Positions 18,852 to 26,604 of a DNA stretch of 64,000 nt are shown one piece after another (positions within the stretch are counted from its first letter, which is position 1; each line of letters opens with the position of its first letter). The position numbers and the translations under genes were made by a program. The stretch comes from Litchfieldella qijiaojingensis (GTDB lineage: Bacteria; Pseudomonadota; Gammaproteobacteria; Pseudomonadales; Halomonadaceae). The DNA lies in assembly GCF_014651875.1 (NCBI RefSeq), contig NZ_BMXS01000004.1:124001-188000 (forward strand), in the 5' to 3' direction. The notes beneath the pieces were generated by a model, which saw nothing but the letters and a program-made list of their open reading frames with translations, was not told the DNA's origin and made no database searches.

Positions 18852-19408
18852 GGCGAAGGATTGCCATCGTCTAAGCTCTCGCAAGCGGCTGGTATCAGGG
18901 TGAGGTCGAGCCGATCGCCGTCATCGAACTCGAGTTCGACCTGCTCCACTTGCTGGTTGCCGCTTACGAGTAGCCGTGTAAGTCGTTCGGCGACAGTTGC
19001 TTCGCTGGGCACTAGCCTGGCTCGCCAGTCTTCCAGCTCACCGCTGAGTTCGATCGTGAAGTGATGCTCCAATGCCTGCCAGTCGCCGGACAGAAGGCCG
19101 GTAAAGACCGGTGCGATTACCTGAAAGCCCAGCGGTAGGGAATCGTTGTTCTGGCTCAGCACCACACGATCCTGGATTGGCGCGGTGGTCTGCCAGACGA
19201 GGCCATCTTCGCGTTGCTGAAAGTGGCCGCGACTATCCAGCCGCATTTCGAGGTCGGCCAGCCAGCGCGACTGCTCGAAGCGGCCGCATTGCGGGGCATG
19301 GGTGGCCAGGCGCTCGGCCAGAGCATCGCCATCGGGAGTCGCACCCACCGCCGGGCTGGCGATCAGACAAAGGGCGGCATACATCGCCCATGGGAGATGA
19401 CGCATCAT
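18848..19408 (-). CDS. LolA-like outer membrane carrier protein (canonical pigment-locus copy)
   Basis: A 186-residue periplasmic protein: signal peptide ending AVGA (about residue 23), then CGRFEQSRWLADLEMRLDSRGHFQQREDGLVWQTTAPIQDRVVLS, the LolA-like front strands. It likely shuttles the aryl polyene lipid across the periplasm between the MMPL exporter and the outer membrane. The ATG overlaps the thioesterase stop (ATGA), and its own stop overlaps the exporter start (GTGA). Confidence 0.85.
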   Translation of the reverse strand: MMRHLPWAMYAALCLIASPAVGATPDGDALAERLATHAPQCGRFEQSRWLADLEMRLDSRGHFQQREDGLVWQTTAPIQDRVVLSQNNDSLPLGFQVIAPVFTGLLSGDWQALEHHFTIELSGELEDWRARLVPSEATVAERLTRLLVSGNQQVEQVELEFDDGDRLDLTLIPAACESLDDGNPSP

Positions 19409-19845
19409 TGGTTGGCCTCCTGCCAGGCGAGCAGACGTTCGACCAGTGCCAGCGGCGATACCAGTCGCATGTCATGGTCGTCGAGCCCCACCGCGACCTG
19501 CACGCTCCAAGCCCGGGTCAGGCGTTTGCGTGTCTCGGCGTCTCGAATGGTGTAGTCGATCTTGAGACGGTGTTCCCACTCGCTCACGCGCGCTTCGATG
19601 GCGATACGTTGGGCGAATACCGCCGGGGCAGCATAGCGCAGGCGCAGGTCAATCACCGGCCAGGCGAACCCGGAGGCCTGCATCTGGGGATAGTTGTAGT
19701 CGATGGCATCGAGCAATTCGCAGCGGGCGATTTCCAGATAACGCACATAGTGGCCATGCCAAGCCACTTGCATCATGTCGATGTCATGGAAGGGGATCGT
19801 CAGCTCGGTTTCGCAATGCGGCAGCGGGCGGTCGTCAGGCGTCAT
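19405..19845 (-). CDS. acyl-CoA/ACP thioesterase, 4HBT hotdog (ApeK-like)
   Basis: A 146-residue 4-hydroxybenzoyl-CoA-thioesterase-like protein. The signature FHDIDMMQVAWHGHYVRYLEIARCELL gives the D-x-D-x-M/N-x5-HxxY pattern of the hotdog active site. It could release or edit acyl chains from the carrier proteins during polyene synthesis. It overlaps the ammonia-lyase stop by 11 bases and the LolA-like gene by four. Confidence 0.87.
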   Translation of the reverse strand: MTPDDRPLPHCETELTIPFHDIDMMQVAWHGHYVRYLEIARCELLDAIDYNYPQMQASGFAWPVIDLRLRYAAPAVFAQRIAIEARVSEWEHRLKIDYTIRDAETRKRLTRAWSVQVAVGLDDHDMRLVSPLALVERLLAWQEANQ

Positions 19846-21406
19846 ACAGACTCCAGCGGCGTTGGCGAATCAGGCCACAGAGTGTGCGCAGTTCGGGTTC
19901 CAGGGCACGGTCTTCACTCAAGGCCGGAAACGTCGAACGGCAGGCATCGAGGAAACCGGCCAGGCGCTCGGGTAGTGGGGCTGCATCGGTCAGATGGCTG
20001 CGCAGTTCGACGGCCTGGCAGGTGGCGTGCAGGGTGGCGGCGGCGACCTGTTCGACGAGTGTCAGGACGCGCAGGGCATCGCGGGCGGCGATGGTGCCCA
20101 TGCTGACCTTGTCCTGGTTGTGGCACTCGGTGGAGCGTGAGAAGACGCTGGCCGGCATGGTCAGTTTGAGCGCCTCGGCGGTCCACGCCGAAGCGCCGAT
20201 CTGTACCGCCTTGTAACCGTGGTTGAGGCTGGCCCGTTCCGGCGTGGCGCCACTCAGGTTGCTGGGTAGGCCGTGGTTGAAGCGGGTGTCGACCAATAGC
20301 GCCAATTGGCGATCGAGCAGGTCGGCGAGGTTGGCGCAGGCTTGCTTGAGACTGTCCATGACGAAAGCGACATGGCCGCCGTAGAAGTGACCGCCGTGCA
20401 TGACCTTGCCGTGCTCGGCGTCGATCAGTGGGTTGTCGTTGGCACTGTTGAGCTCGGTCTCGAGAAACTGGCGCCACCAGGGCAGGGCATCTTCCACTAC
20501 ACCAATCACGTGCGGGGCGCAGCGCGTCGAGTAACGGTCCTGCAGGCGGGGCGAGTTGCGCGGTGTATCGGGGGCATGCAGGTCGTCGCGCAGACGCTCG
20601 GCCACGCGGTTCTGTCCAGGATGTGGTTTGGCGGCGAACAGATCGGCGTCGAAATGATAGGGATTGCCGTCCAGTGCGTAGACCGACAACGCGGTGATGC
20701 GTGTGGCAAGCCGAGCCAGGTAGGCAGTCCGGGCGAAGGCGAAGACACCGAGTGCAGTCATCACCGCCGTGCCGTTCATCAGTGCCAGGCCTTCCTTGGG
20801 CTTCAGACGGTATGGCGAAAGGCCGCGCTCGGCGAAAACCTCCGAAGTGGCGCGGCGCTGGCCGCGGTCGAACACTTCGCGCTCGCCGCACAATACGGCG
20901 GCCAGATACGAGAGTGGCGTCAGGTCGCCGCTGGCGCCCACCGAGCCTTCTTCGGGAATGACCGGTACGACATCATGCTCGAGCAACCAGGCCAGGCGTT
21001 CGAGGAGTTCGACGCTGACCCCTGAGACGCCGCGGCACAACGACACCAGGCGCACTATGACCACGGCCCGCGCGGCTTCCACCGACAGCACCTCGCCCAG
21101 GCCACAACCGTGGAAGGTATACAACTGGCGCGGCAGCTGTTCCAGGTCGGATGCAGGCACTTCGCGGGTGCAGGAATCGCCATAGCCGGTGGTGACGCCG
21201 TAGACCACCCCATCTTCCTCGAGCAGACATTCGAGAAACGCACTGCCACGAGCGATGCGTTCACGGAAGTCGGGTGTCGTCGATAGGACGACGCGACGAC
21301 GGCCTTCGGCGACTGCCAACACATCCTCGAGGGTGACGGTCGAGCCATCCAGAGTGAGTGGTTCGTTGGTGGTGGAGCCAGCGACCGGGTCATGGAATAT
21401 CGTCAT
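19835..21406 (-). CDS. aromatic amino acid ammonia-lyase (HAL/PAL/TAL family)
   Basis: A 523-residue MIO enzyme. Ala158-Ser159-Gly160 (GSVGASGDLTPLSY) cyclises to the MIO electrophile, and Tyr69 in VVYGVTTGYG is the catalytic Tyr. The substrate-selectivity pair, aligned by eye, is Phe98-His99 (LYTFHGCGLG), neither the Ser-His of histidine lyases nor the His-Leu of tyrosine lyases. In this locus it most likely makes the arylacrylate starter (coumarate or cinnamate) from Tyr or Phe for activation by the ligase at 23079-24782. A true hutH is less likely because no hut genes are nearby. Confidence 0.88.
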   Translation of the reverse strand: MTIFHDPVAGSTTNEPLTLDGSTVTLEDVLAVAEGRRRVVLSTTPDFRERIARGSAFLECLLEEDGVVYGVTTGYGDSCTREVPASDLEQLPRQLYTFHGCGLGEVLSVEAARAVVIVRLVSLCRGVSGVSVELLERLAWLLEHDVVPVIPEEGSVGASGDLTPLSYLAAVLCGEREVFDRGQRRATSEVFAERGLSPYRLKPKEGLALMNGTAVMTALGVFAFARTAYLARLATRITALSVYALDGNPYHFDADLFAAKPHPGQNRVAERLRDDLHAPDTPRNSPRLQDRYSTRCAPHVIGVVEDALPWWRQFLETELNSANDNPLIDAEHGKVMHGGHFYGGHVAFVMDSLKQACANLADLLDRQLALLVDTRFNHGLPSNLSGATPERASLNHGYKAVQIGASAWTAEALKLTMPASVFSRSTECHNQDKVSMGTIAARDALRVLTLVEQVAAATLHATCQAVELRSHLTDAAPLPERLAGFLDACRSTFPALSEDRALEPELRTLCGLIRQRRWSLYDA

Positions 21407-22331
21407 GAAGGTATCCAGTATCGTTCATCCAGAACGGGTAGTAATTGAACCACTGCAGAGGATGGCGTCGAACACGCTCGGCCAAATGGTCGGCATGGCG
21501 TTGCATGGCGTCGGCGATCCATGGCTCGCGCTGGCGGCGTGGCAGGTCCCGGGTATCGTCGATGGCTTCGAAGTCGATCCGGAACCTGTCGTTCTCGCGT
21601 ACGCAGGCCAGGGTATACAGTGGACAGCGCAGCAGCGTGGCTAGCCGAAATGGGCCTTCGGGGAATCTGGCCTGGCCGCCGAGAAAGTCGAGGCACTGCG
21701 TTCGTCCCCCTGTCAGGGAAAGTCGGTCGGCGGCAATGACCACATAGCCGCCGGCGTGAATGCGTTCGGCCAGGGCTTGGGCGGTGGCCGGTGTGATCTC
21801 GCTGACTTCGAGGACATGCGGGCGGGGCCGCCCCGTGACGCGCTCGAGCAGGGCATTGAACTTGCGCGCATTGCGGGTATGCATCATCACCGTCAGTTCG
21901 AGCCCCGGGTGCCGCTCGGCGAGGGCATTGACCACGTCGAGATTGCCGTGGTGAGCAACCAGGATCAGGCCGCCCCGGCCGCTGTCGATGGCAGCACTGA
22001 AACGTTCGATGCCCGTGCCGGTCAGGCGCTCGTCGGCAATATCCCCGCTCCAGGCCGCGACCTTGTCCATCAGCGCATCGCCGAAGGCCAGGAAGTGGCG
22101 ATAACTGTGCCACCAACGGGCGAGCGGCCGCTGGCCGAGATGGGGGTAGAGGCGTTGCAGGTAGGACAGGGAGGCGCGTCGCGCCGTGGCATGCATCAGG
22201 AAGTACCACAACATGACCGGCCATAACACCAGCCGGAAGGGCCAGCGCCCCAAGTGGCGTTGTATCGCCACCATCAGGGCCATGCCGACCACGGTGCCGC
22301 GCTCACCGATCCGCGCCCAGTGATGACTCAT
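21390..22331 (-). CDS. LpxL/HtrB-type lysophospholipid acyltransferase (pigment locus)
   Basis: A 313-residue protein with an N-terminal membrane helix and the lipid A-type acyltransferase motif LILVAHHGNLDVVNAL (H-x4-D), then a RFPEGPFRLA segment. Together with the glycosyltransferase just upstream it probably attaches the aryl polyene acyl chain to a lipid or sugar-lipid carrier. In some aryl polyene loci these two activities are on one polypeptide (ApeJ); here they are separate genes joined by an ATGA overlap. Confidence 0.83.
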   Translation of the reverse strand: MSHHWARIGERGTVVGMALMVAIQRHLGRWPFRLVLWPVMLWYFLMHATARRASLSYLQRLYPHLGQRPLARWWHSYRHFLAFGDALMDKVAAWSGDIADERLTGTGIERFSAAIDSGRGGLILVAHHGNLDVVNALAERHPGLELTVMMHTRNARKFNALLERVTGRPRPHVLEVSEITPATAQALAERIHAGGYVVIAADRLSLTGGRTQCLDFLGGQARFPEGPFRLATLLRCPLYTLACVRENDRFRIDFEAIDDTRDLPRRQREPWIADAMQRHADHLAERVRRHPLQWFNYYPFWMNDTGYLHDDIP

Positions 22332-23086
22332 CGGCGCACCTTCACAGGCTGTCTTCGCAAACGTCGAGCCAGCAGGCGAGGCAAGCGCAGCAGCATGCCG
22401 AAGAACAGCCGGGTGTGCATGGCGGCGATCTGTCGGTTATCACGCCACAACGCGAAGTGGCTCACGCCATCGCGCGGGTAATGCACGCGTACCGGGCGGT
22501 GCGTCATGGCGCCGCCAGCCCAGCGCCAGCGCACCAGCACTTCGGTGTCGAAAGTCATGCGATCGCCGCAGGGATGGCGTGCCAGCAGGTGGTTGAGTGC
22601 GGCGACCGGATAGAGCCTGACGCCACACATGGAGTCGCGGATCTCCAGCGATAGGGTGTTGATCCACACCCAGACATGGGTCGCGTAACGGCCGTAGAAG
22701 CGTACTCGTGGAACGCTGACGTCATAGCGCGGATAGCCGACCACCAGCGTCTCGGGTGCCGTCTCCAGCTCGGCGAGAAAGGCCGGCAGGTCTTCGCTGG
22801 CATGCTGGCCGTCGGCATCCACTTGCAGGGCATGGGTATAGCCCCGGCGCTGGGCTTCCTGGAGCCCGGCACGTACCGCGGCGCCCTTGCCCTGGTTGGT
22901 GGCCAGGCGCAGCAAGTGGTGACCGTTCTCGGCTAGACGGTCGAGTTCGGCCGCGCACTCGGCATCACAGCCATCGTCCACCAGCAGCAGCGGTATCCCC
23001 AGGACGGCCAACTCATCGCATACCGGACCGATCGTGGTGGGGTGGTTGTAGACCGGTATAAGGATACAGGGACGAGGATCAGCCAT
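22328..23086 (-). CDS. family 2 glycosyltransferase (DPM1/YcdQ-like fold)
   Basis: A 252-residue GT-A glycosyltransferase. It starts CILIPVYNHPTTIGPVC and carries LLLVDDGCD, GKGAAVRAGL and the metal-binding VDADGQH. A late hydrophobic/basic segment could touch the membrane. It probably builds the sugar part of the aryl polyene lipid anchor. The ATG at 23086 is preferred to the upstream frame because GGAGGG lies immediately before it; it overlaps the ligase stop by eight bases. Confidence 0.85.
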   Translation of the reverse strand: MADPRPCILIPVYNHPTTIGPVCDELAVLGIPLLLVDDGCDAECAAELDRLAENGHHLLRLATNQGKGAAVRAGLQEAQRRGYTHALQVDADGQHASEDLPAFLAELETAPETLVVGYPRYDVSVPRVRFYGRYATHVWVWINTLSLEIRDSMCGVRLYPVAALNHLLARHPCGDRMTFDTEVLVRWRWAGGAMTHRPVRVHYPRDGVSHFALWRDNRQIAAMHTRLFFGMLLRLPRLLARRLRRQPVKVRR

Positions 23087-24782
23087 GCCTCCCTCCGCCC
23101 TGGGCTTGCAGGCGAACCTGTCCGGCACAGTGTCGCCCTTCGTGCGAGTCGATGGCGAAGGCGATACCGTCGTTGCGACGCGTCAGTCGTAGCGTGAAAC
23201 GCACCCCGGGGCGAAGCACACGCTGGAACTTCAAGCGCTCGACTCCCTGGAATTCGCCCAGTTCACCGAAGCTCTCGCCGGCGAGTTCGATGGCCCACTG
23301 CACCATGACCACCCCTGGCACTAGCGGATACTCTTCGAAGTGCCCTTCGAGAAAGATCAAGCGTTCCGGCACTTCCAGGGTCAAGAGGCAGGAAGAGGGA
23401 TCCGGGTGGCGTTCTCCCAGCCAGCGTGGCGCCTTGGTGTCATCGAGGTCGGCGAACAGACGGTTGATCAGGCTGCGGTCGAGCTTGCCCTGGGCATTGC
23501 TCGGCAGGGCGTCGACGAAACGCCAGTAACGGGGAATGGCGACTCGCTCCAGATGGGGTGACAGGCGAGCTCGCAAGCGCTGGATCAGAGCGTAGCGAGT
23601 GTCGTGCTGGTGCGGTACGGCTTCGTCTTGCAGGGCGACCACGACACCTAGGCGCCCGTCGGCACGGTCGAGATCGACGCAACGCGCCTCGTGAACTTCC
23701 GGCATGTCGGCAAGCGTCCGTTCGACGCGATCCAGCGATACGCGCTTGCCGGCGATCTTGACCACGCGATCCACCCGCCCCAGCAGCTCGAAGCCGTCGG
23801 TCGTCGGTGCGACCCGGTCGGGTTGTTGCCACCAACTGCCGGGATCTTCAAGAAACGGCGAACGCAGGGTCAGGTGTTCGTTCGAGAGCGATAGCTGTAC
23901 CCCGGGCAGGGCTTGCCAGGAGATGTCTTGCGTTTGTCGACGGTGCGCGATTCCTCCGGTCTCGGTACTGCCATAGATCTCGATCACTGTGGTCCGCAAC
24001 AGGCGTTCAGCGTGCTGGGCATGCTCTGCCGCCAAGGGGGCGCCAGAAGAGAACACACGAGTGGGGTGGGGGGACTCGCCCCAGGGCAGATGCTCCGGCA
24101 AACGCGACAACTGAGCGGGGGAGCTCACAACCACTGGGGCGAGACCTGCATCGCCGGCCTCCTGAATGCGCGCGGCCAGCACTTCGGGGTAACGGCTCTC
24201 ATCGCCACAAAAGAGGATGCCAGCGCATAACGGATGCAACACACCGGTGAGCAGGCCGTAGATGTGCTGGTGACTGACCTGTGAGATGACACAACTGCCG
24301 GTCAATGGCCACAGATCGGCATGGGCAGCCAATTCCGCATCGAGCTGGTCGAAACGCTTGGCCAGACGCACGGGGTCGCCGGTGGAACCGGAGGTGTACA
24401 GGACCACCGCTGTGGATGCGGGAGCAAGCGCCTCGGGGTAGGCAAGAGCGGCTGCTTCATGCTGGCTGACACTATGATCGCCGGGGGTATCGGGTAGCGT
24501 ACCATCTGCCTCCGCAGCGAGCCGTGACAGGGTCTCGGGGCGGTCGTCGGCCGGCAGCACCGCGATGCGGCCACTTTCCCATAGCGCAATCAAGGCAGCG
24601 CAGAAGTCCTCGGGATGACGTTGGCAGAGTAGCCAGCGACCGCCGGGTTGGTCGTCCAGCCAGTGACGCCAGGCATCGATACGTCGAGGCAGCGAGATCG
24701 GATCGACCCAGTGATGAGGGAGTGAGCGATGATTCTTGTTCGCTCTACGCCAGGGCAGTCGGGTTAGCGGGACGAATGTCAC
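23079..24782 (-). CDS. fused acyl-AMP ligase and hotdog dehydratase (ApeH-ApeI fusion)
   Basis: A 567-residue fusion. Residues 1 to about 455 are an ANL-superfamily ligase: YTSGSTGDPVRLAKRF (A3), EIYGSTETGGIA (A5), GRVDRVVKIAGKRVSL (A8) and SNAQGK with the catalytic Lys (A10). The last 110 residues are a FabA/FabZ-like hotdog (LEGHFEEYPLVPGVVMVQWAIELAG). The ligase should load the aryl starter on a carrier protein; the dehydratase acts in the extension cycle. The GTG at 24782 overlaps the preceding stop (GTGA) with GGAGG upstream, so this is the start rather than 24818. Confidence 0.88.
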   Translation of the reverse strand: MTFVPLTRLPWRRANKNHRSLPHHWVDPISLPRRIDAWRHWLDDQPGGRWLLCQRHPEDFCAALIALWESGRIAVLPADDRPETLSRLAAEADGTLPDTPGDHSVSQHEAAALAYPEALAPASTAVVLYTSGSTGDPVRLAKRFDQLDAELAAHADLWPLTGSCVISQVSHQHIYGLLTGVLHPLCAGILFCGDESRYPEVLAARIQEAGDAGLAPVVVSSPAQLSRLPEHLPWGESPHPTRVFSSGAPLAAEHAQHAERLLRTTVIEIYGSTETGGIAHRRQTQDISWQALPGVQLSLSNEHLTLRSPFLEDPGSWWQQPDRVAPTTDGFELLGRVDRVVKIAGKRVSLDRVERTLADMPEVHEARCVDLDRADGRLGVVVALQDEAVPHQHDTRYALIQRLRARLSPHLERVAIPRYWRFVDALPSNAQGKLDRSLINRLFADLDDTKAPRWLGERHPDPSSCLLTLEVPERLIFLEGHFEEYPLVPGVVMVQWAIELAGESFGELGEFQGVERLKFQRVLRPGVRFTLRLTRRNDGIAFAIDSHEGRHCAGQVRLQAQGGGRHG

Positions 24783-25315
24783 GATAGGCTCCTCCGCAAC
24801 CGATGACGTAACAGCCATTCACCGGCAAACATCAAGGCGATCAGAAGGTAGCTGATGACGCCGTTGTACAGCGACCAGGTTGCCAGGTCAGCGTATAGCG
24901 CTGTCCAGGAGGCAATGGCTCCGTTGAGGACAAAGAAACCGCACCATGCCCAGGTGACCCGGCGGGTATAGCGCACCCCGGCCGGGGGCAGGTCGGGTTC
25001 GCGCAAGCGGGCCAGGCGTTCGACGATTGGCATGCCCTGCCACAGGCTGGATATAAAGATAACCAGCATGATGGCGCTGACGGCGACGGGATAGGCGCGC
25101 ATGCCAAGTTCGGCATGCCCTAAGCCGCCCAGCGCCAGCAATAGTGCCGCCACCACAATGGTCAGATAGCGAGCCTGGGGTATCCGCCAGGCGAGCAATG
25201 CGGCGCCGATCAACAGTAGCGGCCAGCTACCCAGGTGGCCGTGCAGGACGAAGACCAGCACCGGCCAGGCCATAACTAGGAGCGTGCAGAGCCACTTGAT
25301 CGCTTGTTTCGGCAT
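24779..25315 (-). CDS. COG4648 integral membrane protein (ApeG position)
   Basis: A 178-residue protein with about five to six hydrophobic helices (WLCTLLVMAWPVLVFVL, PLLLIGAALLAW, YLTIVVAALLLALGG, VAVSAIMLVIFISSLW, WCGFFVLNGAIASW, ISYLLIALMFAGEWLL). The VTWAWCGFFVLNGAIASW part is typical of the COG4648 family found in aryl polyene loci. Its function is unknown; a membrane scaffold or pigment-transfer role is inference. It follows the carrier protein stop by three bases. Confidence 0.78.
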   Translation of the reverse strand: MPKQAIKWLCTLLVMAWPVLVFVLHGHLGSWPLLLIGAALLAWRIPQARYLTIVVAALLLALGGLGHAELGMRAYPVAVSAIMLVIFISSLWQGMPIVERLARLREPDLPPAGVRYTRRVTWAWCGFFVLNGAIASWTALYADLATWSLYNGVISYLLIALMFAGEWLLRHRLRRSLS

Positions 25316-25318
25316 GTC

Positions 25319-25573
25319 TCAGCGTTGCATCAAGCGTTCGACGGCATTGACCACGTCATCGATGGTACGCACCGATTTGAAGTCGTCGGGGTTGATGCGT
25401 CGACCGGTGAACTGCTTGAGTTCGACGACCAGGTCCACGGCATCGATGCTATCGATGTCGAGATCTTCGTAGAGTCGCGCTTCGGGCTTGATGTCGCCAG
25501 CGTCGAGATCGAACATCTCAACTAGTGTCTTATGCACGTGAGTGAAGATTTCTGCGCGCTTGGCAGCGGCCAT
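25319..25573 (-). CDS. apeF: acyl carrier protein (ApeF-like)
   Basis: An 84-residue acyl carrier protein with the phosphopantetheine site DLDIDSIDAVDLVVELKQ (Ser in DSID). The ATG at 25573 sits one base after the stop of the other carrier protein; the longer frame to 25615 only overlaps that gene. Modification would be done by the transferase at 9924-10520. In the studied pathway one of the two carriers holds the growing polyene. Confidence 0.9.
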   Translation of the reverse strand: MAAAKRAEIFTHVHKTLVEMFDLDAGDIKPEARLYEDLDIDSIDAVDLVVELKQFTGRRINPDDFKSVRTIDDVVNAVERLMQR

Positions 25574-25574
25574 A

Positions 25575-25844
25575 TCAGTCGACACGACGGGCCTCCACGA
25601 GTGACTGCAGGGCATTCAGGCTGGCGAAATGGTGGCGGGTCTCCTCCGCTTCGGCGTCGAGCTTGATGCCGTAGCGCTTTTGCAATGCCAAGCCGAGCTC
25701 GAGGGCATCGATGGAGTCAAGGCCCAAACCCTCGCCGAACAAGGGTGCCACGGGGTCGATGTCCACGGGAGTGATGTCCTCGAGTTCCAGTGTATCGATG
25801 ATCAGACGTTTGAGTTCAAGCGACAGGTCTCGTGTCTCGTTCAT
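25575..25844 (-). CDS. apeE: acyl carrier protein (ApeE-like)
   Basis: An 89-residue carrier protein with the site GLGLDSIDALELGLALQKRYG. It differs from its neighbour in sequence, fitting the two-carrier design of aryl polyene loci (ApeE and ApeF). Its start lies inside the 3' end of the acyltransferase gene (29-base overlap), and one base separates its stop from the next start. Confidence 0.9.
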   Translation of the reverse strand: MNETRDLSLELKRLIIDTLELEDITPVDIDPVAPLFGEGLGLDSIDALELGLALQKRYGIKLDAEAEETRHHFASLNALQSLVEARRVD

Positions 25845-26604
25845 TGTGAAATCTTTCCAGTTCCCTGTTGAAATGATTACTGAGCCGACGAGTCAATTGT
25901 CGTGCGGCCTGCCCGGTCGGCTGTTGGTTATCGTCGTTGACGGGCAGGTCGTCCAGCACGCGAAGCGTCATCCATACCTTACGTGCTGGTATACGATACC
26001 AAGGTTCACCCTTGGTCAACGTAGTGGGTGTGCAGTGTATCAGCACTGGCGTGATATTCGTGTTCGTGCGTAGTGCTATGTTGGCCCCGCCTCGACGAAA
26101 CTTGATCGGGCGTCGTGGGGAAGTGCGGGTGCCTTCGGGAAAGAGAATCAAGGAACCGCCGTTTGCCAGGCTGGTCTTGGCGGCATCGAGTACGGCTTCA
26201 GGCTCATCGTTGGTGATATAACCCGCTGCGCGGATAGGGCCGCGAGTGAACGGGTTGTGTGCCAACCGCCCCTTGACGATGCAGTCGGCGTGGGGAATGT
26301 GTGCCAGCAGGAATATCACATCGATCAGAGAAGGATGGTTGGCCAATATCAACAGGCCGGGGCGTTGCAGCCGTTCCACGTGCTCGAAGCGATAATCCAG
26401 TACCCCGAGAGCTTGCATCAGGGCAACGAAACAGCGGAAACAGCGCTGAATCAATTGGCGCGCTATCCACTGGCGCCGTTGGTTATCGCGAATGCCGATT
26501 TGCAGGATGGGCGCGACCACGGCACCGATGAATAAGCCACCGATTCCGAATGCCATGAAGGAAATTGCGGTTCCTATCCCCCGGCGCCATTGGTCGAGCG
26601 TCAT
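25816..26604 (-). CDS. 1-acyl-glycerol-phosphate-type acyltransferase (PlsC family, ApeD-like)
   Basis: A 262-residue membrane-associated PlsC-family acyltransferase: an N-terminal helix (ISFMAFGIGGLFIGAVVAPIL), then ILANHPSLIDVIFL (H-x4-D), the CIVKGRL block, and ILFPEGTRTSP. It probably moves an acyl chain, possibly the polyene itself, to a lysophospholipid. The ATG at 26604 has GGAGG upstream and overlaps the preceding stop (ATGA); the longer frame is not translated on this evidence. Confidence 0.87.
   Translation of the reverse strand: MTLDQWRRGIGTAISFMAFGIGGLFIGAVVAPILQIGIRDNQRRQWIARQLIQRCFRCFVALMQALGVLDYRFEHVERLQRPGLLILANHPSLIDVIFLLAHIPHADCIVKGRLAHNPFTRGPIRAAGYITNDEPEAVLDAAKTSLANGGSLILFPEGTRTSPRRPIKFRRGGANIALRTNTNITPVLIHCTPTTLTKGEPWYRIPARKVWMTLRVLDDLPVNDDNQQPTGQAARQLTRRLSNHFNRELERFHNERDTRPVA

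Noticed and set aside
19111-20106. A 331-codon plus-strand frame across the LolA-like, thioesterase and ammonia-lyase genes
   Set aside because: It crosses three real overlapping genes on the other strand and has no coding signature.
19835-21406. Annotation as a histidine ammonia-lyase of histidine breakdown (hutH)
   Set aside because: No other hut gene is near, the gene is embedded in the aryl polyene operon with overlaps on both sides, and the selectivity pair differs from histidine lyases.
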